This document shows positions 35,991 to 43,836 of a DNA stretch of 64,000 nucleotides, piece by piece. This DNA comes from Undibacterium parvum (GTDB lineage: Bacteria > Pseudomonadota > Gammaproteobacteria > Burkholderiales > Burkholderiaceae_D). A model generated the notes under the pieces. The model made no database searches. It was not told the DNA's origin and saw only the letters and a program-made list of their open reading frames with translations. A program made the position numbers and the translations under genes. The number at the start of each line of letters is the position of its first letter. The first letter of the stretch is position 1. The stretch is taken from assembly GCF_003955735.1 (NCBI RefSeq), contig NZ_CP034464.1, positions 4,650,001 to 4,714,000 of the forward strand. The letters run 5' to 3'.

Positions 35991-36078
35991 GTAGGGTGCG
36001 CCAAGCGCACCGCATCACCGCAAACGTCAGCAATCAACCCGCAACTCTTGAACGCTTGGTGCGCACGGCGCACCCTAC
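35991..36078 (+). repeat. Family C repeat, diverged copy C4
   Basis: Arms at 35991-36011 and 36058-36078 with few mismatches; the core has drifted from C2 and C3. Preceded by a relative of the 62-bp direct repeat. Confidence 0.75.
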
Positions 36079-36102
36079 TGATCTGCGCAAGAGAGCTAAA
36101 AG

Positions 36103-36282
36103 CATGCAAACAAAAATTTATCTCCACTTCCTTTGGCCAGCGCTATCTTCCTGGCGATGCGATGTCTGACCATGCGGCACACGCTTGAGGCACATGCGGT
36201 CAGCGCGTTTATGGATAAAGAGCTTGCCAGCGATTATCCGCTGCTGACTCTTCATCTAGTAAAAGTTGTAACAACAACTAGG
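36103..36282 (+). pseudogene. Possible frameshifted gene remnant
   Basis: A short frame (MQTKIYLHFLWPAL) stops at 36168; in the next frame an open stretch continues (FLAMRCLTMRHTLEAHAVSA and onward) to about 36282. The third-position pattern looks coding, but no family is recognised, so this is tentative. Confidence 0.2.
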
Positions 36283-36389
36283 ATAATTTTGTCAATTTTG
36301 CTATAATTTTTCTCGAAAATTATGTGTCTTGAATGAAAATTCGATAATTTTCCTCATACCCAAGTCCCCCTACAACGGAGTTTTTAAAC

Positions 36390-37172
36390 ATGCAAAAAAC
36401 TTATGTTTTGGCAAGCAAGTTCGCTCTCGCTGCCGTATGCTTTGCGGCGCACGGCGCCTCATACAGCGCCGCCTACAATGAAGCTGACATCAGCGGCTAC
36501 AGAATCGGCGCTCAAATGGCTTTGGCCAAACCTGCGCTGCAAAAAATTAATCCGGCCTATGTGTTTGACGAAATCAAACTATCAGATGGTCGCGTGGTTG
36601 GCCTGAGCGCCGTGGTCAAAATCGTTAAGCAGAACATGCCAACTTTTTATGCGGATCAATTCGTCGTGCTGCAAAACGAAGCCGGTGTCGTCTGGTATGC
36701 CGGTAGAACACAACAGATCGCCGACAAAGAAAAATACGTCAATATGAAGACCCTGCGCGAATCCTTAGAGAGCAAGTATGGCAAGTCGACGCATAGTGAA
36801 ATCATGAGCATGGTGTGGGATTACGATGCCAACGGCAAGCAATATATGTCTGTCAAACTCGGCGATTATTACGGCGTTTCTCCTTGCCATACCGATGGCA
36901 ACAGCACAGATGACCTGGGTGACATCACTGGTACGCATTTATCGATGTGGGTGCCACGAAAATTCAGCGAAAAATGTGGATTCGCCGTTAACTCCCGTAT
37001 GTCAACGGGCGTAGGTGATTCCACAATGAGTCTTGTCTCAACATACACTGTGACTATGGTGAATCCTAAGCTGAGATACGATATGGCGGCAATTAAAGCA
37101 GCCAAGGATGCGATCGAAAAGAAAAAACTGATCGATCAGGAAGCACAGCGCGGCAATAAGCCGCAACTTTAA
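36390..37172 (+). CDS. Hypothetical exported protein
   Basis: A 260-residue protein not recognised by family. ATG 36390 has ACGGAG 9 bases upstream. It starts with a signal peptide (KFALAAVCFAAHGASYSAA, cleavage near residue 23). The mature part is mixed alpha/beta with a Gly/Tyr-rich opening (ISGYRIGAQMALAKPAL), two cysteines in the second half (SPCHTDG and SEKCGFA) that could form a disulfide, and a charged C-terminal helix (KAAKDAIEKKKLIDQE). It is flanked by repeats and followed by another exported protein gene. Confidence 0.7.
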   Translation: MQKTYVLASKFALAAVCFAAHGASYSAAYNEADISGYRIGAQMALAKPALQKINPAYVFDEIKLSDGRVVGLSAVVKIVKQNMPTFYADQFVVLQNEAGVVWYAGRTQQIADKEKYVNMKTLRESLESKYGKSTHSEIMSMVWDYDANGKQYMSVKLGDYYGVSPCHTDGNSTDDLGDITGTHLSMWVPRKFSEKCGFAVNSRMSTGVGDSTMSLVSTYTVTMVNPKLRYDMAAIKAAKDAIEKKKLIDQEAQRGNKPQL

Positions 37173-37186
37173 TTGGCACAGCCCAT

Positions 37187-37222
37187 GTAGGGCGGGTGAA
37201 ACCCGCGCTGTTAATCGGCAAG
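37187..37222 (+). repeat. Family D repeat, copy D2
   Basis: Same GTAGGGCGGGTGAAACCCGC sequence as D1, then GCTGTTAATCGGCAAGC (one change). Confidence 0.7.
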
Positions 37223-37257
37223 CTGCGCGGATTTCACCCCTACCACACTGCAAGGCA

Positions 37258-37307
37258 GTATTGCGCAATACGAAAGCTGCAATAGCCGCAGACGTATTGC
37301 GCCGTAT
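37258..37307 (+). repeat. Family B repeat, copy B3
   Basis: GCAATAGCCGCAGACGTATTGCGCC, diverged at two or three bases from B1. Confidence 0.6.
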
Positions 37308-37394
37308 GGCATGTACGTAATCGATGCGACGTGTTTTTAACTCCCGATGTTCCAATTTCAAATTTCAAACCCAGCCACCAACATTTGACTATCT

Positions 37395-38606
37395 ATGAAC
37401 TTCACAAATTTTTTCTCCGCTTTCAATATGTTTGCGTTTGCACTTAGGCGCTCAGTGAGCGTGTCTGGGATTTTCATGCTGTTTATCAGCGCTGCTTGCG
37501 CTCAAGGCGAAAATCTCGCTGGCCACTACTATCTCAGCGGCGTCACAGAAGTCGGCTCTGAACTCTTGCTCAAACGGGACGGCAGCTTTGAATGGGCTAT
37601 GAGTTATGGTGCCATGGACCAGCAAAGCCAGGGCACTTGGAAGTTGCGGGATGGGAAGCTTGTGCTCACCTCGAAAGCGCTCAAAGCGCGGCGTCCATTT
37701 CTCTCACTCAAAGGCGTAGAGCCATGGTCAGACGATGCCGCAAGCCAGCTTAAGTACCTACAAGAAAGCGCAAGGGATGACAAGGCCCATGCGTTTTGCC
37801 CCTTCTTATATCGACAGATTGCGGTCGCAGGCGGAAAACCCAAGCAGCAAGCTGAACCCGCCGATGCAGGCGCAACAGCAGCCGCCATGAGCTACGATAC
37901 AGACTTGGCGGCAGCAAACAAGGCCGGGAAAATAGCAGTGGCCAAGCTGCCCGCCGAATTATCGGCGTTTCATGCGCTGCGCATAAAAACCAAAGCAGAA
38001 ATAAACGCTTTTCAAGCGGAGACTCAAGATAGTGAATCTTGGGCTCAGGCATCCAACACATTGATGGCAAAACTAAAATCGTACCGGGGAGCTGAAGATG
38101 CACTGCGCAAAATGATCGTACAGGCGATAGCAATTGATGATAAATATCGCGATCTTTTTGACATCGATGATCTGCATCCAACGATTTGGCAATATGCCAC
38201 ATATTCGTGCTCCAGAACCGTTCAAGCTAAGATCAAGGAGCCGAACGTCGCCTACGTCGCCATTTATGTTGACGATCCGGAAAATGGTGTGCGCATCGCT
38301 AAAAATAGCAAAGCGCAAGTCAAATATGCTGATGGTTCCGTTCAAAACATGACGCGTTTCGACTCAGGCTACGTCATGGCCACGCTTCAAGCTGGGCAGT
38401 CGATTACGGGTATCGGTATCGATACTATAGAAAGCGAAAATGATCCGATTAAACATTTTGATTTTGCCGTCAAGGTAGACCGCCAGAGCGTTATTCGTGT
38501 TCTTATGGATGTGACGTCACTGATCCCTATCCCGTTTGAAACGCTTGCACTTCCGATTAAGGGTAACGGGTTGATTTTTCAGGGCGGAGTATATAAAAAA
38601 CAGTGA
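37395..38606 (+). CDS. Hypothetical exported protein
   Basis: A 403-residue protein with no recognised family. A hydrophobic stretch (VSGIFMLFISAACAQG) gives a signal peptide cleaved near residue 37. The first domain (about 40-105: LAGHYYLSGVTEVGSELLLK, FEWAMSYGAMDQQSQGTWKL) is a beta-rich fold like those that hold small ligands. The C-terminal half has beta motifs too (VAYVAIYVDDPENGVRIAKN). ATG 37395 is used, but ATG 37428 is also possible; neither has a good ribosome binding site. It sits 222 bases after another exported protein gene. Confidence 0.65.
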   Translation: MNFTNFFSAFNMFAFALRRSVSVSGIFMLFISAACAQGENLAGHYYLSGVTEVGSELLLKRDGSFEWAMSYGAMDQQSQGTWKLRDGKLVLTSKALKARRPFLSLKGVEPWSDDAASQLKYLQESARDDKAHAFCPFLYRQIAVAGGKPKQQAEPADAGATAAAMSYDTDLAAANKAGKIAVAKLPAELSAFHALRIKTKAEINAFQAETQDSESWAQASNTLMAKLKSYRGAEDALRKMIVQAIAIDDKYRDLFDIDDLHPTIWQYATYSCSRTVQAKIKEPNVAYVAIYVDDPENGVRIAKNSKAQVKYADGSVQNMTRFDSGYVMATLQAGQSITGIGIDTIESENDPIKHFDFAVKVDRQSVIRVLMDVTSLIPIPFETLALPIKGNGLIFQGGVYKKQ

Positions 38607-38960
38607 GGCCTGCAAGACAGTACCGCGTAATGCGGAAGCCGCAATAGTCACAGCGGTATTGCGCAAACACTTTCGGCAGTCTCTACAATATTGCATGACT
38701 TTGCATCAGCGCGTACGGCTAGCTGCGCATCCGGAAAACTGGGCTGGTGGTATTGAAAACTTGATTGAGCATTTTGGCTTGCCGTGCGCCGTACTCCGTC
38801 TGTAACTATTGACGCGCTACCAACTTAAATTTAAGGTATCCTCTCTCGCTTCCAGCCAATAGCTCAAGCGCGCGGTTAATTTTGCGACTAGGATGCGGAC
38901 ATTTTGCACGCATCACACAGGCTTGGGGCTGAGCAGATGCACTTCAATCACAAGGACACT
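38607..38960. other. Intergenic region with family B repeat
   Basis: Holds copy B4 (38612-38667: CGCGTAATGCGG, CAATAGTCACAGCGGTATTGCGC, the most diverged copy) and about 290 bases with no gene. A likely promoter for the next gene is not clear. Confidence 0.6.
38612..38667 (+). repeat. Family B repeat, copy B4
   Basis: Diverged copy; arms GCAATAG and GTATTGCGC are kept. Confidence 0.5.
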
Positions 38961-40226
38961 ATGCAAGAGAAGCAGCAAGTAATTTTATCGGCGCCGGTGA
39001 GCGCGCTGGCGGATGCGGCCAGGGATACCGCGCGCTTGATGGGCGCCGACGGCGAGCTGAAAAAAGGTTATGGCATCGTCAGCGGCGTGTGGGCTTTGGG
39101 CTTGGCGATACTGTGTGTATTGGGGGTGTTGGCCTTCCATTTTCCGCAGTATTTAACCACGCCAGAACTACGCAATAAGTATTCTTACGATATGGTTAGG
39201 CACCTGATTTTTGCGGCACTGGTGATTGCGGGATCGATTAGTCTGATCAACGTAATCCTCGGGCGCGCCCGTAGCATCAACGGGGTGGCCGGTGCGCTGG
39301 TGGTGGCCAGTTTGGCGCTGGGTGGCTCGCATGTGCCTATTGCGGAGTTTCCAGATCACACGCCCTACATAGGCATGGACTGGTTTATTCTTGATTTACT
39401 CGGTTCTACGCTGATCTTCGTAGCCTTGGAAAAGATCTTCCCCCTGTATCGCGGTCAGCCGATTTTTAGAAAAGAATGGCAGACCGATCTGGTGCATTTT
39501 GCGGTGAACCATTTCATCATTGGTTTAGCGCTGTTGACGGTGAATTTTTTGATCCACAAAATATTCGGCTGGATCGCGCTCCCGTCCTTGCAAGAATTGG
39601 TGCAGGCGCTGCCGTTTTTGCCGCAGCTTTTGCTGTGCATATTGGTAGCAGATCTGGCGCAATACTGGACCCACCGGGCGTATCATGAAGTGCCGTTTCT
39701 GTGGCGCTTCCATGCTGTGCATCACAGCACCAAGACCATGGATTGGCTGGCCGGATCGCGCATGCATATGCTGGAGCTGATTGTCACCCGCGTGTTGGTG
39801 CTGGGTAGCTTGTATGTGCTGGGATTTGAAAAGTCGGTGATGGATGTGTACATCATCGTGGTGGGCTTTCAGGCTGTGTTTAACCACGCCAATGTGCATC
39901 TCAATTGGGGGCCGCTGAAATACCTGATCGTCACGCCCGATTTCCATCACTGGCATCATTCGTCCGACCAGATCGCGCTGGATAAAAACTATGCAGCCCA
40001 CTTCTCTTTTATCGACCATCTGTTTGGCACGGCGATCAAGGGTCAGCAGGGATTCCCCGAGCAGTACGGCGTGTTTGGCGACTATATGCCAGATGGGTTT
40101 AGCGCTCAGCAGCGCTTTCCATTCCACGTCGACCCGTACCGCGCCGGTACCGCAGCGATACTGCGTGCCAAGCGCAGCAAGCGCCAGTTGAAGAAAATCG
40201 CCGCAAAATCGGCATCGCCAGAATGA
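38961..40226 (+). CDS. Sterol desaturase / fatty acid hydroxylase family membrane protein
   Basis: A 421-residue membrane protein with about seven spans. The C-terminal domain has the di-iron histidine motifs of the family: HRAYH (in WTHRAYHEV), HAVHH, and HHWHH, so it should hydroxylate or desaturate a lipid or carotenoid-like substrate with O2. The N-terminal about 150 residues add three or four spans not found in the core family. ATG 38961 has AAGGA 5 bases upstream; earlier ATGs lack one. Substrate unknown; bacterial relatives act on hopanoids, carotenoids or ornithine lipids. Confidence 0.85.
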   Translation: MQEKQQVILSAPVSALADAARDTARLMGADGELKKGYGIVSGVWALGLAILCVLGVLAFHFPQYLTTPELRNKYSYDMVRHLIFAALVIAGSISLINVILGRARSINGVAGALVVASLALGGSHVPIAEFPDHTPYIGMDWFILDLLGSTLIFVALEKIFPLYRGQPIFRKEWQTDLVHFAVNHFIIGLALLTVNFLIHKIFGWIALPSLQELVQALPFLPQLLLCILVADLAQYWTHRAYHEVPFLWRFHAVHHSTKTMDWLAGSRMHMLELIVTRVLVLGSLYVLGFEKSVMDVYIIVVGFQAVFNHANVHLNWGPLKYLIVTPDFHHWHHSSDQIALDKNYAAHFSFIDHLFGTAIKGQQGFPEQYGVFGDYMPDGFSAQQRFPFHVDPYRAGTAAILRAKRSKRQLKKIAAKSASPE

Positions 40227-40316
40227 TTGCGGTAGCGGGATAAATCCATATGGCGAAATGCCTCAGGTAGCCTGGCGCGCAGTTCTATTGCGCCGCCTTG
40301 AATCCTGGCTTAGGCA

Positions 40317-40397
40317 TATACTCCCCTATTATGGAAATAAATTAAGCCGTTTGCCCACGTGCTTATTGCGCAAAAAAATAACACTGCGGGGAGTATA
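40317..40397. repeat. Family H element, copy H1 (about 80 bp)
   Basis: Terminal inverted repeat TATACTCCCC (40317-40326) and GGGGAGTATA (40388-40397). The right part AAATAACACTG is shared with copy H2 at 43538-43618. Confidence 0.6.
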
Positions 40398-40439
40398 TAT
40401 AATCCCCCTTTGTTCTACCCAATTGTAATCGTCCTACTT

Positions 40440-41261
40440 ATGCTAAGAACACCTGACACTTTTATCCCTACCTTGGTGCCCCAGACGCATGCCGCGCCTT
40501 TGGTGTTTATTTTCCGTTCTGGCGAATTACTCGTACGCGAAAGTGACCTGACATTGCCGGACACAAGCGCAGGCATACCGCAGGGTTTGCAAGCCGACCA
40601 TATGCACCCGCTGGGCATGTGGCAAACGCAATATTGCTGCACCACCTGGCTAGCAGCAGAGGTCGAAGCTGATCGTGGTTTTGTTTTCAAAAGCCTGCGC
40701 GAATTATTTGGCGTTTTTGATGATCAACTGCTCGGGCTTGCCAGCCGTGCCGCGCAGATTAATGAGTGGATACGCACGCACCGTTATTGCGGAGTATGCG
40801 CAAACCCTATGCAGCTCGCTAGCGGTGAACGCGCCTTCCAGTGCAGCGCCTGTGGCCACATCGCCTACCCTCGCATTTCTCCGGCGATGATGGTCTTAAT
40901 CAAAAAAGGCGATACCGTGTTGCTAGCACATCATGGCCGTTCGCCTAGCGGGCGTTTTAGTCCACTGGCTGGTTTTTTAGAAGCTGGCGAATCGATAGAA
41001 GACGCGATCCACCGCGAGGTAATGGAAGAAGTCGGCTTAAAGGTGAATAACATCAGCTACTTTGGCAGCCAATCCTGGCCGTTTCCACATTCATTGATGA
41101 TCGCGTTTACGGCTGACTATGTCAGTGGCGAGATCTGTGTCGATGGTGAAGAAATAAGCGAAGCACGTTGGTTCGGCCCCGATGTCGCGTTACCGGATAT
41201 GTATCCGGAAATATCGATTTCCGGGATGCTGGTGAACGCCCACCTGCAACGTAAAAAATAG
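40440..41261 (+). CDS. nudC: NAD(H) pyrophosphatase NudC
   Basis: A 273-residue Nudix hydrolase that splits NADH and removes NAD caps from RNA. Four cysteines bind zinc (YCGVC and CSACG), followed by YPRISPAMMVLI and the Nudix box GFLEAGESIEDAIHREVMEE with VGL. The NudC signature SQ(P)WPFPxS reads SQSWPFPHS. ATG 40440 leaves a normal N-terminus; the frame upstream runs through the family H element. Confidence 0.93.
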   Translation: MLRTPDTFIPTLVPQTHAAPLVFIFRSGELLVRESDLTLPDTSAGIPQGLQADHMHPLGMWQTQYCCTTWLAAEVEADRGFVFKSLRELFGVFDDQLLGLASRAAQINEWIRTHRYCGVCANPMQLASGERAFQCSACGHIAYPRISPAMMVLIKKGDTVLLAHHGRSPSGRFSPLAGFLEAGESIEDAIHREVMEEVGLKVNNISYFGSQSWPFPHSLMIAFTADYVSGEICVDGEEISEARWFGPDVALPDMYPEISISGMLVNAHLQRKK

Positions 41262-41336
41262 GCCGGATCGTTTCTCCATCACGCATAAATCTTCAAGCCC
41301 TAAGGCGCACTAGGCACAGCCAGAAGGCCTAATATC

Positions 41337-41374
41337 TGAGGCGTCAATCACTGCAGGCGTATTGCGCCTTACGG
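41337..41374 (+). repeat. Family B repeat, copy B5
   Basis: GGCGTCAATCACTGCAGGCG and TATTGCGCC. Confidence 0.6.
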
Positions 41375-41421
41375 AATCTAAACCAACAGCGCGCCGCAGA
41401 CTTCGATATTTCAAAATCGTG

Positions 41422-41487
41422 TGCCCAGTATCGATGCGCTCTGCAGGCCGAAATGCTGCCAGCAACCGCATTCCTATTGCGGCAGCG
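41422..41487 (+). repeat. Family A repeat, copy A6
   Basis: TGCCCAGTATCGATGCG, CTGCAGGCC, GCTGCCAGCAACCGCA, CTATTGCGG. It lies between the convergent ends of nudC and the peroxidase gene. Confidence 0.75.
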
Positions 41488-41558
41488 TTTTTGAAGCTGG
41501 GTACAGCGCAGGCGCGGCGTAGCGCAAGCAGAATGTTTGTGGTTGGCCCGCTAGCGGC

Positions 41559-42614
41559 TTATTCGGGCAAGATAGGCGCGGCCATTTTCTGCACTGGCCC
41601 GCTCAGCGCTTTTAAGAAGGCGACCAAGTCAGCCTTTTCTCGCGCCGATAGATGTAAGGGACGGATATCGACTGAGACTTCGCCCACCGTGGCTCTGAGA
41701 TTGCCTTGATTGTAGTGCTCGACTACTTCCATCAATGTTTTCAAAGAACCATTGTGCATAAATGGCGCCTTGTGTTCGACATCACGTAGTTGCGGTGTTT
41801 TAAACGCACCCATCAAAACCGGCATTTGCTGGAGCTGATAGCGGCCAATATCGGTGGAGGCGAGCCCAATATTATGAAAGCCATAGTCAGTGAAGTTGGG
41901 CGGTCTATGGCAGGCCACACAATTGGTCTTTTTTTCATTCGTGAATAAACGCAATCCGCGCAGTTGCTGGCCCGTCATGGCATTCCGCTTACCGGCCAGC
42001 CATTGATCAAATGGCGTGGCTTGACTCAAGATACTACGCTCAAAATTCGCAATGGCCTTTCCTATACTCGCCAGATTAATTTCTTCGCCTGGATAGGCTT
42101 GCTCAAACCTTTGTTTATAGGCCGGTGTCGTATTGAGTAAATTTAGTAATCTGGGTATGTCGGTTGCCATGATATTCGGGTTTTTCATGGGCCCATTGAT
42201 TTGATCTTCAAGACTGAGCTTTTGCCCCGCCCACATGACAGGGCCAGTGTTATAGGCGATGTTGACCAGGCTCTGGCTGTTGCGATCCATAGGTTTGCCG
42301 CCTATGCCTAAAGAAACCGCTTTTCTATCGCTCCAGCCAAATTGCGCCAAATGGCAAGACGCGCAGGACAATGTTCCGTCGCCAGATAAGCGGGTATCAA
42401 AAAACAGCATTTTGCCCAGCTCTATGCGTTCTGGAGTGCCTAGATTGTCGGCCGGTTGCGGCGCAATGCTTGGTAAGCGCCAATGTTGATAATCGCCAGC
42501 AACTTGAGCGGCTAGATTGCCACTAGCCAGCGCGGAAAAAACCAGGATCGCATACAGGGTCGAGTGCGGGATCGAATACTGCAGAGCAGTAACGAGAGCT
42601 TTAAAAATGTTCAT
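41559..42614 (-). CDS. Dihaem cytochrome c peroxidase family protein
   Basis: A 351-residue periplasmic protein of the CcpA/MauG family, which reduces H2O2 with electrons from cytochrome c. Signal peptide to about residue 36. Haem 1 motif CASCH (84-88), haem 2 CVACH (232-236), and the MPVLMGAFKTPQLRDVEHKA segment with the usual methionine ligand. The order and spacing match bacterial cytochrome c peroxidases. Stand-alone gene. Confidence 0.9.
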   Translation of the reverse strand: MNIFKALVTALQYSIPHSTLYAILVFSALASGNLAAQVAGDYQHWRLPSIAPQPADNLGTPERIELGKMLFFDTRLSGDGTLSCASCHLAQFGWSDRKAVSLGIGGKPMDRNSQSLVNIAYNTGPVMWAGQKLSLEDQINGPMKNPNIMATDIPRLLNLLNTTPAYKQRFEQAYPGEEINLASIGKAIANFERSILSQATPFDQWLAGKRNAMTGQQLRGLRLFTNEKKTNCVACHRPPNFTDYGFHNIGLASTDIGRYQLQQMPVLMGAFKTPQLRDVEHKAPFMHNGSLKTLMEVVEHYNQGNLRATVGEVSVDIRPLHLSAREKADLVAFLKALSGPVQKMAAPILPE

Positions 42615-42755
42615 TTGTTGCGTAAAAATAAATAATAGAAAAACCGACTACAAAACTCTGCGACAGCAAGGCAGGCGTTATTATAGAGCAAGAATAGAAG
42701 CGCTCATTCTCCTGCAGAATAGTCTACATACGGCGCGAAATCGAGCCACTGCCGT

Positions 42756-43337
42756 TCAAGCTGAAAGAATCGCCTTCTCATCCTCGTTGATCAAATCCAG
42801 ATAGGGTTCGTCTGGAAAGTCACCCAAGGCCTGACTGGCGAAGTGAAACAGGGCTTTTCCCTGCTTACTGACGGCGAGTATCCCGCCCATTTGCCAATGA
42901 TTGCCAGCATCCTTGTGGTAGGGCGTGGCACTATAGCCGTCCTGGGCGAGTTTCATGCGGTTAATCACAGACTGCGGGCGCAGCAGATCGAAGTAGCCTA
43001 GCCGCATGCCCGCGGCTTCAAAGCTCAGCAGCGAGGGGTCGGTCAGAACGACGCCGTGCTCTATCCCCAGATCCTGGCGAAATTTTTCTATCCAGCTGGC
43101 TTGGCCATTGCCAATAAAGATGATCCTGGCACCGCTACTTTGGTATTTCTCGCGCTCGGCCCAGACTTGCGCCGCATGGGCGCGGCAAGCAATGCAGGCA
43201 AAATGGCGCAGAAACACCAGTATCACCGTTTGTTTTTGCCACAACTGTCCGACCAGCAAGGGCTGCCCCGGTGCCGCCAAAATGCTGGTGGCGGCGAGTT
43301 GTGCAAGATCCACCCCTGGCGCATTAATTTGTGGCAT
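42756..43337 (-). CDS. Peroxiredoxin-like protein (AhpC/TSA family 2)
   Basis: A 193-residue thioredoxin-fold protein. The active site is CxxC (Cys48 and Cys51 in RHFACIACRAHA) at the thioredoxin-fold position, as in the SelL/PrxL2-like group, rather than the single Cys of AhpC. Next: FIGNGQASWIEKFRQDLG and GGILAVSKQGKALFHF. It probably reduces peroxides or disulfides. No signal peptide, so cytoplasmic. It is near the exported peroxidase but separated by 141 bases. Confidence 0.8.
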   Translation of the reverse strand: MPQINAPGVDLAQLAATSILAAPGQPLLVGQLWQKQTVILVFLRHFACIACRAHAAQVWAEREKYQSSGARIIFIGNGQASWIEKFRQDLGIEHGVVLTDPSLLSFEAAGMRLGYFDLLRPQSVINRMKLAQDGYSATPYHKDAGNHWQMGGILAVSKQGKALFHFASQALGDFPDEPYLDLINEDEKAILSA

Positions 43338-43537
43338 ACAGAAGTTCTTTCAGATGTGCATATCAAATGAAGCTGAACAGTCGCGCGCAGGCTAAGCAGC
43401 GATGCGGCGCTTAGCTTGTTTGAATTTTACCAACATCGATTACTCAGGTGGATTATTTATTTTTTTGATTTGCCTGGACGCGTCTTTGGCTTGATGCTTA
43501 GCCGCTGCGGCTAGCTCAGTTCTCTGAGTAAAACCAG

Positions 43538-43618
43538 ATACTCCCCGTTTTTTTGAGCCAGACCCTGCCATTGGCGCATATTCTGATTGGGCATCCAAAT
43601 AACACTGGTGGGGAGTAT
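43538..43618. repeat. Family H element, copy H2 (81 bp)
   Basis: ATACTCCCC at 43538-43546 and GGGGAGTAT at 43610-43618. The right third matches H1; the left interior has drifted. Confidence 0.6.
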
Positions 43619-43712
43619 TGTTAATATTCGGATTTAACCGGGCTAGCGATGCCAGCCTGAATATGCGTATTCAGCCACGATGATGACGATGCCAAAGCCC
43701 CTCGCTATCGTC

Positions 43713-43733
43713 ATACCGGACTTGATCCGGTAT
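43713..43733. repeat. CCGGACTTGATCCGG hairpin
   Basis: Perfect 8-bp stem with loop CTTGA; followed by CCAGAATTC. Confidence 0.7.
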
Positions 43734-43836
43734 CCAGAATTCACCTTCAGGTTAAGGAAGGTTTCGCAATCGAAAAATGATCGTTTCATAGCGACTGAAC
43801 AGTCACAGTTGAACTTAGCCGAACTGAGCGAGCTAC

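Larger units (their letters stand above)
35654..36389. other. Repeat-rich gap of 736 bases
   Basis: It holds a 7-bp tandem repeat (35663-35704), family C copies C3 and C4, family A copy A5, a possible gene remnant at 36103-36282 and an AT-rich stretch (36283-36380) that probably has the promoter of the next gene. Confidence 0.75.
43338..43836. other. Intergenic region, 499 bases, with two small elements
   Basis: No gene. Holds family H copy H2 (43538-43618) and a perfect 8-bp hairpin ATACCGGA (43713-43720) with TCCGGTAT (43726-43733), a type of repeat (CCGGACTTGATCCGG) widely seen in Proteobacteria. Confidence 0.7.

Noticed and set aside
31783..38606. Prophage or integrated plasmid
   Set aside because: No integrase, transposase, capsid, replication or toxin-antitoxin genes; no direct repeats at the edges that would mark attachment sites.
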